A DNA stretch of 23,064 nucleotides from Schlegelella_A sp038258415 (GTDB taxonomy: Bacteria; Pseudomonadota; Gammaproteobacteria; Burkholderiales; Burkholderiaceae_C), in the NCBI GenBank assembly GCA_038258415.1, contig JBBSPY010000020.1, positions 1 to 23,064 of the forward strand, read 5' to 3'. This document shows positions 1 to 7,377 of the stretch, one piece after another. Made by a program: the position numbers and the translations under genes. Each line of letters opens with the position of its first letter. Positions within the stretch are counted from its first letter, which is position 1. Under the pieces are notes generated by a model that saw only the letters and a list, made by a program, of their open reading frames with translations, had not been told where the DNA came from and made no database searches.

Positions 1-81
1 CGCTACATGGTGAGCCAGCCGTCGTTCGCCAAGGACCTCATGGCAGCGTGCCAGAACGACCGCGGTCGCCGGACCTCCTGA
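1..81 (+). CDS. C-terminal 26 codons of an unidentified protein (5' truncated)
   Basis: An open frame enters from the left edge and ends at TGA 79-81. The visible tail begins RYMVSQPSFAKDLMAAC and ends in GRRTS. Codon use is GC-rich at third positions, like the other genes. The fragment is too short to assign to a family, and I did not recognise it. It is followed by the metX leader, which starts its own regulatory structure about 40 nt later, so it is probably a separate transcription unit. Confidence 0.45.
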   Translation, partial: RYMVSQPSFAKDLMAACQNDRGRRTS

Positions 82-105
82 CCCGCGATCCGGGGAGGCG
101 GCTCG

Positions 106-111
106 TATACT
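106..111 (+). promoter_or_regulatory. Candidate -10 element (TATACT) for the metX leader
   Basis: TATACT lies 8 nt before the first base of the riboswitch-like stem at 119, so transcription would start almost exactly at the 5' edge of the aptamer. No good -35 is visible at 16-18 nt spacing, so the call depends on the hexamer and its placement. Confidence 0.4.
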
Positions 112-117
112 GGCCGC

Positions 118-170
118 CAGCGCTGATTTATCCGGCTTGCGGGCGCTCTACAAATACGGCTAAAGAGGGG
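118..170 (+). promoter_or_regulatory. SAM-II (SAM-alpha) riboswitch aptamer upstream of metX
   Basis: The segment follows the SAM-II pattern as I remember it from the metX leader used for structural work. P1 stem AGCGCT (119-124) pairs with GGCGCT (142-147), with one G-U pair at the loop side. After the first arm comes the conserved GATTTA (125-130), then a loop CCGGCTTGC (132-140), an A-rich linker CTACAAATA (148-156), and the hallmark 3' block GGCTAAAGAGGGG (158-170). My pseudoknot pairing is CCG 132-134 with CGG 157-159 and TT 137-138 with AA 153-154. The P1 arms differ from the remembered reference but stay paired, which looks like covariation. SAM-II is known to repress methionine genes such as metX when S-adenosylmethionine is plentiful, usually by hiding a ribosome site. 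Here the aptamer is about 80 nt from the metX ATG, so the output is probably different (see the hairpin at 175-208). Confidence 0.85.
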
Positions 171-174
171 AACC

Positions 175-208
175 GAAACCCGGTGCCTGCTCCGCAGCGC
201 CGGGTTTC
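175..208 (+). terminator. Terminator-like hairpin in the metX leader, possible riboswitch expression platform
   Basis: AAACCCGG (176-183) pairs perfectly with CCGGGTTT (200-207), extended outward by G175-C208. Inside, T184-G199 and G185-C198 pair, C186 bulges, and CTGC 187-190 pairs with GCAG 194-197 around a TCC loop. The 3' side is only moderately T-rich (GTTTCCCGTTTCC), so termination efficiency is uncertain. GGGGAAC (167-173), at the 3' edge of the SAM-II element, can instead pair with GTTTCCC (204-210), seven pairs with one G-U. That would break this hairpin and act as an antiterminator. Placement between aptamer and metX is seen; the switching mechanism is inference. Confidence 0.5.
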
Positions 209-230
209 CCGTTTCCGGCGTCGCCTGTAG
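183..230 (+). CDS. Possible 15-codon leader ORF in the metX 5' region
   Basis: A GTG at 183 opens a short frame encoding MPAPQRRVSRFRRRL with stop TAG at 228-230, 20 nt before the metX ATG. AGAGGGG at 164-170, inside the 3' end of the SAM-II element, could act as its ribosome site, although the 12-nt spacing is long. Translation would run through the hairpin at 175-208. It may equally be chance: it is short, very arginine-rich and has no ATG. Given as a candidate only. Confidence 0.15.
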   Translation: MPAPQRRVSRFRRRL

Positions 231-250
231 AGGGTCTTCGTCGCTCCCGC

Positions 251-1390
251 ATGGCCAGCCTCGGCGACGTCCAGCCGCAATCGATGCCGTTCTCGCTGCC
301 GCTGCCGCTGGCCAGCGGTGCGCAGTTGCGCGACTACGCGCTCGCCTACGAGACCTACGGGACGCTGAATGCGGCGAAGAGCAACGCCGTGCTGGTCTGC
401 CATGCACTCAACGCCTCGCACCACGTCGCCGGGACGCATGCGGGGGTGGCGAAGAGCGAAGGCTGGTGGGACAACCTCGTCGGCCCGGGCAAGCCGCTCG
501 ACACCGAGCGCTTCTTCGTCGTCGGCGTCAACAACATCGGCTCGTGCTTCGGCTCCACCGGCCCGACGAGCACGAACCCCGACCCGGCGGCCAGCGGCCG
601 CACCTACGGCAGCGATTTCCCGGTCGTGACGGTCGAGGACTGGGTCGACGCACAGGTGCGCCTCGTCGATGCGCTCGGCATCGATCGCCTGGCGGCCGTG
701 CTCGGCGGCAGCCTCGGCGGCATGCAGGCGCTCGACTGGTCGCTGCGCTATCCCGAGCGCCTCCGCGTCTGCGTGGCGGTGGCGACGGCGCCGAACCTGT
801 CGGCGCAGAACATCGCCTTCAACGAAGTGGCGCGGCGGGCCATCGTCACCGACCCGGAGTTCCACGGCGGCCACTACGCCGAGCACGGCACGCTGCCGCG
901 GCGGGGCCTGCGAGTGGCGCGGATGATCGGCCACATCACCTACCTCTCCGACGATGCGATGGAGACGAAGTTCGGGCGCAGCCTGCAGCAGGCGGCGTTC
1001 GGCTACTCGACGCAGGACGTCGAGTTCCAGATCGAAAGCTACCTCCGCCACCAGGGCGACAAGTTCAGCGAGTATTTCGACGCCAACACCTACCTGCTCA
1101 TCACCCGGGCGCTCGACTACTTCGATCCGGCACGCGCCTGCGGCGGCGATCTCGCGAAGACCTTCGCGCGCGCCCGCTGCCGCTTCCAGCTGGTGAGCTT
1201 CTCGACCGACTGGCGGTTCGCGCCGGCCCGCTCGCGCGAGATCGTCAAGGCGCTCGTCGACAACCGGCTCGACGCGAGCTATGCCGAGATCGACGCGCCG
1301 CACGGCCACGACGCCTTCCTGCTGGACGACCCGCGCTATCACGGCGTCCTGCGGGCGTGTTTCGAGCGCCTGGCCGGAGAGGTGGCGTGA
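251..1390 (+). CDS. metX: MetX-family homoserine O-acyltransferase
   Basis: This enzyme transfers an acyl group from acyl-CoA to the hydroxyl of L-homoserine, activating it for methionine synthesis in the cytoplasm. The 379-residue protein has the alpha/beta-hydrolase fold of the family. The nucleophile is Ser154 in GGSLGGMQALDW, with Asp320 in STDWRF and His353 in PHGHDAF completing the triad. The block HALNASHHVAG (51-61) is typical of MetX, and length matches the family. Many proteobacterial MetX proteins paired with MetW are thought to use succinyl-CoA rather than acetyl-CoA (MetXS type). The Trp-Arg after the triad Asp fits that class, but this is from memory and would need an alignment. 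The ATG at 251 is the only sensible start; AGAGGG at 229-234 is a distant ribosome site. The SAM-II element upstream implies repression by SAM. metW overlaps its stop codon. Confidence 0.95.
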   Translation: MASLGDVQPQSMPFSLPLPLASGAQLRDYALAYETYGTLNAAKSNAVLVCHALNASHHVAGTHAGVAKSEGWWDNLVGPGKPLDTERFFVVGVNNIGSCFGSTGPTSTNPDPAASGRTYGSDFPVVTVEDWVDAQVRLVDALGIDRLAAVLGGSLGGMQALDWSLRYPERLRVCVAVATAPNLSAQNIAFNEVARRAIVTDPEFHGGHYAEHGTLPRRGLRVARMIGHITYLSDDAMETKFGRSLQQAAFGYSTQDVEFQIESYLRHQGDKFSEYFDANTYLLITRALDYFDPARACGGDLAKTFARARCRFQLVSFSTDWRFAPARSREIVKALVDNRLDASYAEIDAPHGHDAFLLDDPRYHGVLRACFERLAGEVA

Positions 1391-1977
1391 GCGATCGGCA
1401 GGACCTGGCGCTCATCGCCGAGCTCGTTCCGGCAGGCTCGCGCGTGCTCGACCTCGGCTGCGGCTCGGGCGAGCTGCTGGCGATGCTGCGCGACAAGAAG
1501 GACTGCAGCGGCTCCGGCGTCGAGATCGACGACGCCAACGTGCTCGCCTGCCACCAGCGGGGTGTCAACGTCATCCAGCTCAACCTCGAGGAAGGGCTGG
1601 CGCTGTTCGACGACCGCAGCTTCGACGTCGTCCTCCAGCTCGAGACGCTGCAGCACCTGAAGAACACCGAGAAGATGCTGCGCGAGACGGCGCGGGTCGG
1701 CCGCATCGGCATCGTCAGCTTCCCGAACTTCGCGCACTGGCCGAACCGGCTGCGCGTCGCGGCGGGCCGCATGCCGGTGACCCGCGCCCTGCCGTACCAG
1801 TGGTACGACACGCCGAACATCCGCGTCGGCACGTATGCCGACTTCGAGGTGCTCGCGCGACGCGACGGGTTGCGCATCCTCGACGCGTTCGGCATCCGGA
1901 GCGGCCGCGCGGTGCGCTTCTGGCCGAACCTGCTGGCGAGCGTGGCGGTGTTCAAGTTCGAGGCCGCCGGACGCTGA
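1387..1977 (+). CDS. metW: MetW, methyltransferase-fold partner of MetX
   Basis: A 196-residue protein that starts at GTG 1387, overlapping the metX stop as GTGA, so the two are translationally coupled. The class I methyltransferase SAM-binding motif is VLDLGCGSGE (20-29), followed by an acidic residue in GVEIDD (44-49). The central blocks LQLETLQHL and SFPNFAHW and the late QWYDTPNIR are characteristic of MetW. The protein is required with MetX for methionine synthesis in several proteobacteria. It is thought to bind and support MetX rather than to methylate a small molecule, although its exact biochemical role is less settled. Length is as usual for the family. The longer upstream frame is an out-of-frame reading of metX and is not part of this gene. 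Confidence 0.93.
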   Translation: MSDRQDLALIAELVPAGSRVLDLGCGSGELLAMLRDKKDCSGSGVEIDDANVLACHQRGVNVIQLNLEEGLALFDDRSFDVVLQLETLQHLKNTEKMLRETARVGRIGIVSFPNFAHWPNRLRVAAGRMPVTRALPYQWYDTPNIRVGTYADFEVLARRDGLRILDAFGIRSGRAVRFWPNLLASVAVFKFEAAGR

Positions 1978-2005
1978 GCGCCCTGCCCGATCCACGCTGC
2001 TCCGC

Positions 2006-2011
2006 TATCCT
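2006..2011 (+). promoter_or_regulatory. Candidate -10 element (TATCCT) ahead of the efflux operon
   Basis: TATCCT sits 30 nt before the ATG at 2042, in the 64-nt gap after metW. A ribosome site CGGGAG (2028-2033) follows, 8 nt from the start. No convincing -35 is visible. This is the only gap large enough for a promoter before the pump genes, so the operon start is probably here even if this hexamer is not the exact box. Confidence 0.3.
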
Positions 2012-2041
2012 CGCCGGCTTCGCCAAACGGGAGCTTTCGCC

Positions 2042-2998
2042 ATGCTGCTTCGTCGCTCGCTGTGGTCCGCTGCATTGCTCATCGGGTGCGGGGTCGCGCT
2101 CGTCGCCGAGGCGGCCGCGCCGCAGCAGAAGACCGCCGCGCCCGGCTGGTACCGGACGATGCTCGGCGACTTCGAGGTCACGGTGCTGTCCGACGGTGTC
2201 GTCGACCTGGAGCCCAAGACGCTGCTGCTCGGCATCAAGCCGGCCGAGGTCGGCGTCCTGCTCGGCAAGCGATTCCTCGGTGACAAGGTGGCGACCTCGG
2301 TCAACACCTTTCTCGTCAACACCGGCGACAAGCTGATCCTCGTCGACACCGGCGCCGCCGGCCTGTTCGGGCCGACGCTCGGCAAGTTGCCGCCAAATCT
2401 CGCGGCTGCCGGCTACAGGCCCGAGCAGATCGACGCCGTGCTCATCACGCACATGCACCCGGACCACGTCGGCGGCCTGATGGCCGACGGCAAGCTCGCT
2501 TTCCCGAACGCCATCGTCCACGCCGATCAGCGCGATGCAGACTACTGGCTGAGCGATGCCCAGATGGCCAAGGCGCCCGAGGCCGCCAAGGGCTTCTTCA
2601 AGGGTGCGATGGCGTCGCTCAAGCCCTACGTCGATGCCGGCAAGCTCAAGACCTTCCGCGGCGACACCGAACTCTTCCCCGGCATTCGTGCGAACGCCGC
2701 CGCCGGCCACACGCCGGGGCACACGACCTACACGATCGAGTCGAAGGGGCAAAAGCTCGTGCTCTGGGGCGACCTGGTCCACGTCGCGGCGGTGCAGTTC
2801 CCCAAGCCGTCCGTGACGATCGCGTTCGACACCGACACCAAGGCCGCCGCCGGCGAGCGTGCGAAGGCGTTCGCCGCCGCCGCGAAGGGCGGCTGGTGGA
2901 TCGGCGCCGCGCATCTGCCGTTCCCTGGCATCGGCCACATTCGCGCCGAAGGGCGCGCCTGGGAGTTCGTCCCGGCCAACTACGACGTGCCTCGCTGA
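2042..2998 (+). CDS. Secreted metallo-beta-lactamase-fold hydrolase, methyl parathion hydrolase-like
   Basis: The 318-residue protein begins with a signal peptide (RR, then a hydrophobic stretch 8-22, likely cleavage after the AAA near 24-26), so it acts in the periplasm. The zinc motif is complete: His137-x-His139-x-Asp141-His142 in THMHPDH, His223 in AGHTPGH, Asp244 in WGD and His291 in AAHLPFPGIGH. The ending AAHLPFPGIGH to FVPANY resembles the methyl parathion hydrolase branch, which also contains lactonase-like enzymes. The substrate cannot be told from sequence; an ester, lactone or phosphotriester is possible. The start at 2042 is chosen for the ribosome site at 2028-2033 and the signal peptide; an in-frame extension back to 1835 runs into metW. 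Only 2 nt separate its stop from the pump adaptor, suggesting co-expression with efflux. Confidence 0.88.
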   Translation: MLLRRSLWSAALLIGCGVALVAEAAAPQQKTAAPGWYRTMLGDFEVTVLSDGVVDLEPKTLLLGIKPAEVGVLLGKRFLGDKVATSVNTFLVNTGDKLILVDTGAAGLFGPTLGKLPPNLAAAGYRPEQIDAVLITHMHPDHVGGLMADGKLAFPNAIVHADQRDADYWLSDAQMAKAPEAAKGFFKGAMASLKPYVDAGKLKTFRGDTELFPGIRANAAAGHTPGHTTYTIESKGQKLVLWGDLVHVAAVQFPKPSVTIAFDTDTKAAAGERAKAFAAAAKGGWWIGAAHLPFPGIGHIRAEGRAWEFVPANYDVPR

Positions 2999-3000
2999 CG

Positions 3001-4224
3001 ATGCCCGACCCCGCATCGCCGCGCCGGGCCGGCGTTCTCGCTGCCGCTCTCGTCCTCGCCCTCGTCCTCGTCGCGTGCGGCAAGGAAGGTGACGGCAACA
3101 AGTCCGCGAGCGGCGGCGCTTCCGCTGCATCGGGCGCAGGCGGCCCGCCGCCGGTCGAGGTCGGCGTGGTCGTCGCGGCGATGCGCAACGTCGGCCTCGT
3201 CAACGAGCTGCCTGGCCGGGTCGAGGCGTCGCGGGTCGCGCAGGTCCGGGCGCGCGTGCCGGGCATCGTGCTTCGTCGCGTGTTCACGGAGGGCAGCGAC
3301 GTGCGTGCCGGCCAGCCGCTCTTTCGCATCGACCCGCAGTCGCTCGACGCTGCAGCCGCGTCGGCGCAGGCGACGCTGTCTCGCGCTCAAGCCAACCTTG
3401 CGCAAGCGACGGCACAGGCCGATCGGTACAAGCCGCTGCTCGAGGCGAACGCGATCAGCAAGCAGGACTACGTCAACGCCGTCGCGGCGCAGAAGACCGC
3501 CGAGGCCGACGTGGCGGCCGGCCGGGCGACGCTGAAGACGGCGCAGATCAACCTCGGCTACGCGACCGTCACGGCACCGATCTCCGGCCGCATCGGCCGC
3601 GCCCAGGTCACTGAGGGTGCGCTGGTCGGCCAGGGCGACGCGACGCTGCTCGCGACCATCCAGCAGATCCATCCGGTCTTCGTCAACTTCACCCAGTCGA
3701 CGACGGAGGTGCTGAACCTGCGCCGCGCTTTCGAGACCGGGCGCTTCCGGCGCACCGGCGGCCCCGACGGCGGCACCGTCAAGGTGGTGCTCGAAGACGG
3801 CAGCCTCTACGCGCAGACCGGCAAGCTGCTCTTCACCGACCTGACGGTCGATCCGACTTCGGGCCAGGTGACGCTGCGTGCCGAGGTGCCGAATCCGAAC
3901 GGGCTGTTGCTTCCGGGCATGTACGTGCGGGTCCGCATCGAGCAGGCCGAGACGCCCAACGGCATCCTGCTGCCGCAGCAGGCGGTGCAGCGCGGCTCGG
4001 GCGGCGACACGGTCATGGTCGTCACGACCGACGGGAACATCGTCACCAAACCGGTCAAGGTCGGCACCGGAAAGGGGGGCGACTGGGTGATCCTCGGCGG
4101 CCTGACGCCCGGCGAGATGGTCATGGTCGACGGGTTCCAGAAGGTGCGCGGCAAGGCGGCGGTGCGGCCGGTGCTGGTGCAGCCGGGCGGGGCAGCGTCG
4201 GCGGGAGCTTCGGCGCCTCGATAG
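3001..4224 (+). CDS. RND efflux periplasmic adaptor (membrane fusion lipoprotein)
   Basis: This protein bridges the inner-membrane RND pump and the outer-membrane channel. The 407 residues start with a lipoprotein signal: hydrophobic 11-24 and lipobox LVAC with Cys26 as the lipid-anchored residue. A flexible Ser/Gly/Ala linker (31-50) follows. Then come the barrel-sandwich half (about 70-111), the alpha-hairpin rich in Ala and Gln (112-182), the returning half with YATVTAPISGRIGR (187-200), a beta-barrel domain, and a membrane-proximal domain. This is the AcrA/MexA layout and usual length. ATG 3001 is 2 nt after the preceding stop and gives a proper lipoprotein signal, whereas the longer frame to 2896 overlaps the hydrolase gene. 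The pump gene starts 6 nt after its stop. Which compounds are exported is not evident. Confidence 0.94.
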   Translation: MPDPASPRRAGVLAAALVLALVLVACGKEGDGNKSASGGASAASGAGGPPPVEVGVVVAAMRNVGLVNELPGRVEASRVAQVRARVPGIVLRRVFTEGSDVRAGQPLFRIDPQSLDAAAASAQATLSRAQANLAQATAQADRYKPLLEANAISKQDYVNAVAAQKTAEADVAAGRATLKTAQINLGYATVTAPISGRIGRAQVTEGALVGQGDATLLATIQQIHPVFVNFTQSTTEVLNLRRAFETGRFRRTGGPDGGTVKVVLEDGSLYAQTGKLLFTDLTVDPTSGQVTLRAEVPNPNGLLLPGMYVRVRIEQAETPNGILLPQQAVQRGSGGDTVMVVTTDGNIVTKPVKVGTGKGGDWVILGGLTPGEMVMVDGFQKVRGKAAVRPVLVQPGGAASAGASAPR

Positions 4225-4230
4225 ACGCGG

Positions 4231-7200
4231 ATGGCCCAGTTCTTCATCGACCGGCCCATCTTCGCGTGGGTCATCGCCCTGTTCATCCTCGTCCTCGGCG
4301 GCGTCTCGATCAGGCAGCTGCCGATCGCCCAGTACCCGACCGTGGCGCCGCCCTCGATCACCGTCACCGCGACCTATCCCGGCGCCTCGGCGCAGACCCT
4401 CGAAGACGCGGTCATCAGCGTCATCGAGCAGGAGATGAACGGCTCACCCGGGCTGGTCTACGTCGAGTCGGTGAGCCAGGCCAACGGGGTTGGCCAGATG
4501 ACGCTGACCTTCGAGTCGGGCACCAACCCGGATCTCGCGCAGGTGGACGTTCAGAACCGCCTGGCCCGCGCCTCGCCACGGCTGCCGTCGGCGGTGACGC
4601 AGCAGGGCGTGCGCGTCGACAAGGCGCGCTCGAACTTCCTGCTCTTCACCATCCTGTCGTCGACCAACCCCGCGTACGACCCCATCGCGCTGGGCGACTA
4701 CGCGTCTCGCAACGTCCTGCCCGAGCTGCAGCGCGTGCCCGGGGTCGGCCAGGCGCAGCTGTTCGGCACCGAGCGTTCGATGCGGATTTGGCTCGATCCG
4801 GCCAAGCTCGTCGGCTACAGCCTCTCGACCGGCGACGTCGTCGCCGCGATCCGGGCCCAGAACGCGCAGGTGTCGTCGGGGACGATCGGCGACCTGCCGA
4901 TCGTCCAGGGAACGCCGATCAGCGCCCCCGTCGTCGTCGCGGGGCAGCTCACGAGCGCCGAGCAGTTCGGCGACATCACGCTGCGCGCCAACGCCGACGG
5001 TTCGGCGGTGAAGCTGCGCGACGTGGCCCGCGTCGAACTCGGCGGGCAGAGCTACTCGACGTCGGCGCGGCTCAACGGCAAGCCCTCCACGGGCATCGGC
5101 GTGCAGCTCTCGGCGACGGGCAACGCACTCGCCACGGCCGATGCGATCCGCGCCAGGATGGAGGCGCTGTCCGCCTACTTCCCGCAGGGCGTGCGCTACG
5201 ACATCCCGTACGACAGCTCGCGTTTCGTGCAGATCTCGATCCGTCAGGTGGTCGAGACGTTGGTCGAGGCGGTCATCCTCGTCTTTCTTGTGATGTACCT
5301 GTTCCTGCAGAGTCTGCGCTACACGTTGATTCCGACCATCGTCGTTCCGGTTGCGCTGCTCGGTGCGTTCTCGGTGATGTTCGCGTTCGGCTACTCGATC
5401 AACGTGCTGACGATGTTCGCGATGGTGCTCGCCGTCGGCATCCTGGTCGACGACGCGATCGTCGTCATCGAGAACGTCGAGCGCATCATGAGCGAGGAGG
5501 GCCTGTCGCCGCGTGATGCGACGAAGAAGGCGATGAGCCAGATCACCGCTGCGCTGGTCGGCATCAGCGTCACGCTGGTGTCGGTGTTCCTGCCGATGGC
5601 GTTCTTCTCCGGCTCGGTCGGCAACATCTACCGCCAGTTCTCGCTGGTGATGGTGAGCTCGATGCTGTTCTCGGTCTTCCTCGCCATGTCGCTCACGCCG
5701 GCGCTGTGCGCAACCTTCCTCAAGCCGATCGAAAAAGGCGCCAAGCACGAGAAACGGGGGCCGTTCGGCTGGTTCAACCGCGGCTTCAAGGCGACGACGC
5801 ACGGCTACGAGGGCGTTGTCGCGAAGATGCTGCGCCGGACCGGGCGCTTCCTCGTGCTCTTCGTGCTCGTCGCGGCGGTCGCGGGCTGGATGTTCACGCG
5901 CCTGCCCTCGTCTTTCCTGCCGACCGAGGACCAGGGCTTCCTGATCGCCAACGTCCAGCTGCCGCCTGGCGCGACGCAGGGCCGCACGCTCGCGGTCATG
6001 AAGCAGGCCGAGGAATTCTTCCTGAAGCAGCCCGACGTGCAGAGCATGGTCAGCGTGCTCGGCTTCTCGTTCGCCGGCAGCGGCCAGAACGCAGCGCTGG
6101 CTTTCGTGACCCTGAAGCCCTGGGGCGAGCGCAAGGGTGCCGAGCATTCGGCACAGGGCATCGCCGGGCGTGCCTTCCGTGGTCTCTCCGGCATTCGTGA
6201 CGCCTTCATCTTCGCCGCAGTGCCGCCGGCGATCCGCGAGCTCGGCAACTCCACGGGCTTCGCGTTTCGCCTGCAGGACCGCAGCAGCAACGGCCACGAG
6301 GCCCTCCTCGCGGCGCGCGACCAGCTGCTCGGCGAGGCGGCGCAGAGCAAGCTGCTGGCGAGCGTGCGCGCCGACGGTCTCGAAGACGCGCCGCAACTGC
6401 AGATCGACATCGACCGGCCGCGCGCCGCGGCGCTCGGCGTCTCCTTCGACCAGATCAACGGCGTGCTCTCCACCTCCCTCGGCTCGACCTTCGTCAACGA
6501 GTTTCCGAACGCCGGGCGGCTGCAGCGCGTCATCGTGCAGGCCGACGCGCCGGACCGCATGAATGCCGACGACCTGTTGCGCCTGTCGGTCGTCAACGGC
6601 CAGGGCAAGACGGTGCCGCTCGGGGCGATGGCGACGACGCGCTGGATCACCGGCCCGCTCCAGACGGTGCGCTACAACGGCTACCCGACGATGCGCATTG
6701 CCGGTGATGCGGCGCCCGGCCGCTCCACCGGCGAGGCGATGGACGAGATGGAGCGCCTCGCCGCGAAGCTGCCTGCCGGCTTCGGCTTCGAGTGGACGGG
6801 CCAGTCGCGCGAGGAGCGCCTGTCGGGGTCGACGGCGACGATCCTGATCGTGTTCTCGCTGCTCGCGGTCTTCCTGTGCCTGTCGGCGCTCTACGAGAGC
6901 TGGACGATCCCGCTCGCCGTGCTGCTGGCGGTGCCGCTCGGCGTTCTCGGTGCGGTGCTCGGCGCCACCGTGCGCGGCCTGCCCAACGACGTCTTCTTCA
7001 AGGTCGGCCTCATCACCGTGATCGGCCTGTCGGCGAAGAACGCGATCCTGATCATCGAGTTCGCGAAGGACCTCGTCGCCGAGGGCAAGGGCGTGATCGA
7101 GGCGACGCTCGAAGCCGTGCACCTGCGCTTCCGGCCGATCCTCATGACGTCGATCGCGTTCATCCTCGGCGTGTTGCCGCTGGTGGTGGCGAGCGGCGCC

Positions 7201-7377
7201 GGGTCGGCCAGCCAGCGCGCGATCGGCACCGGCGTGATGGGCGGGATGATCACGGCGACGGTGCTCGCGGTGTTCTTCGTTCCGGTGTTCTTCGTCGTCG
7301 TCAAGCGCTGGTTCAAGGGTGGCGGCGTTCGCGGCGAGGGCCCGGAGGGCAGTGACAAGGGCGAGCGGCGTGGCTGA
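4231..7377 (+). CDS. RND multidrug efflux permease, HAE1 (AcrB/MexB-like) family
   Basis: An inner-membrane proton/drug antiporter of 1048 residues, the usual size for the family. The N-terminus MAQFFIDRPIFAWV is typical of HAE1 pumps. The proton-relay aspartates fall at Asp407 and Asp408 in GILVDDAIVVIENVE, exactly the AcrB numbering. The partner lysine is Lys936 in GLSAKNAILIIEFAK (AcrB Lys940). The two periplasmic porter loops lie between TM1-TM2 and TM7-TM8, with transmembrane clusters around 340-500 and 870-1035. The start is 6 nt after the adaptor stop and has no clear ribosome site, so coupling to the adaptor is likely. No TetR- or MarR-type regulator is adjacent, which is unusual for such an operon; control may be from elsewhere. 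Substrates are unknown, but hydrophobic drugs or solvents are typical of HAE1 pumps. Confidence 0.97.
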   Translation: MAQFFIDRPIFAWVIALFILVLGGVSIRQLPIAQYPTVAPPSITVTATYPGASAQTLEDAVISVIEQEMNGSPGLVYVESVSQANGVGQMTLTFESGTNPDLAQVDVQNRLARASPRLPSAVTQQGVRVDKARSNFLLFTILSSTNPAYDPIALGDYASRNVLPELQRVPGVGQAQLFGTERSMRIWLDPAKLVGYSLSTGDVVAAIRAQNAQVSSGTIGDLPIVQGTPISAPVVVAGQLTSAEQFGDITLRANADGSAVKLRDVARVELGGQSYSTSARLNGKPSTGIGVQLSATGNALATADAIRARMEALSAYFPQGVRYDIPYDSSRFVQISIRQVVETLVEAVILVFLVMYLFLQSLRYTLIPTIVVPVALLGAFSVMFAFGYSINVLTMFAMVLAVGILVDDAIVVIENVERIMSEEGLSPRDATKKAMSQITAALVGISVTLVSVFLPMAFFSGSVGNIYRQFSLVMVSSMLFSVFLAMSLTPALCATFLKPIEKGAKHEKRGPFGWFNRGFKATTHGYEGVVAKMLRRTGRFLVLFVLVAAVAGWMFTRLPSSFLPTEDQGFLIANVQLPPGATQGRTLAVMKQAEEFFLKQPDVQSMVSVLGFSFAGSGQNAALAFVTLKPWGERKGAEHSAQGIAGRAFRGLSGIRDAFIFAAVPPAIRELGNSTGFAFRLQDRSSNGHEALLAARDQLLGEAAQSKLLASVRADGLEDAPQLQIDIDRPRAAALGVSFDQINGVLSTSLGSTFVNEFPNAGRLQRVIVQADAPDRMNADDLLRLSVVNGQGKTVPLGAMATTRWITGPLQTVRYNGYPTMRIAGDAAPGRSTGEAMDEMERLAAKLPAGFGFEWTGQSREERLSGSTATILIVFSLLAVFLCLSALYESWTIPLAVLLAVPLGVLGAVLGATVRGLPNDVFFKVGLITVIGLSAKNAILIIEFAKDLVAEGKGVIEATLEAVHLRFRPILMTSIAFILGVLPLVVASGAGSASQRAIGTGVMGGMITATVLAVFFVPVFFVVVKRWFKGGGVRGEGPEGSDKGERRG

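Noticed and set aside
48..230. 60-codon + strand frame running through the metX leader
   Set aside because: It overlaps the riboswitch structure and the preceding gene's tail and resembles no protein; only its last 15 codons are mentioned as a possible leader peptide.
466..1386. N-terminal extension of the metW frame back into metX
   Set aside because: The upstream part is an out-of-frame reading of metX; MetW family proteins are about 195 residues and start at GTG 1387.
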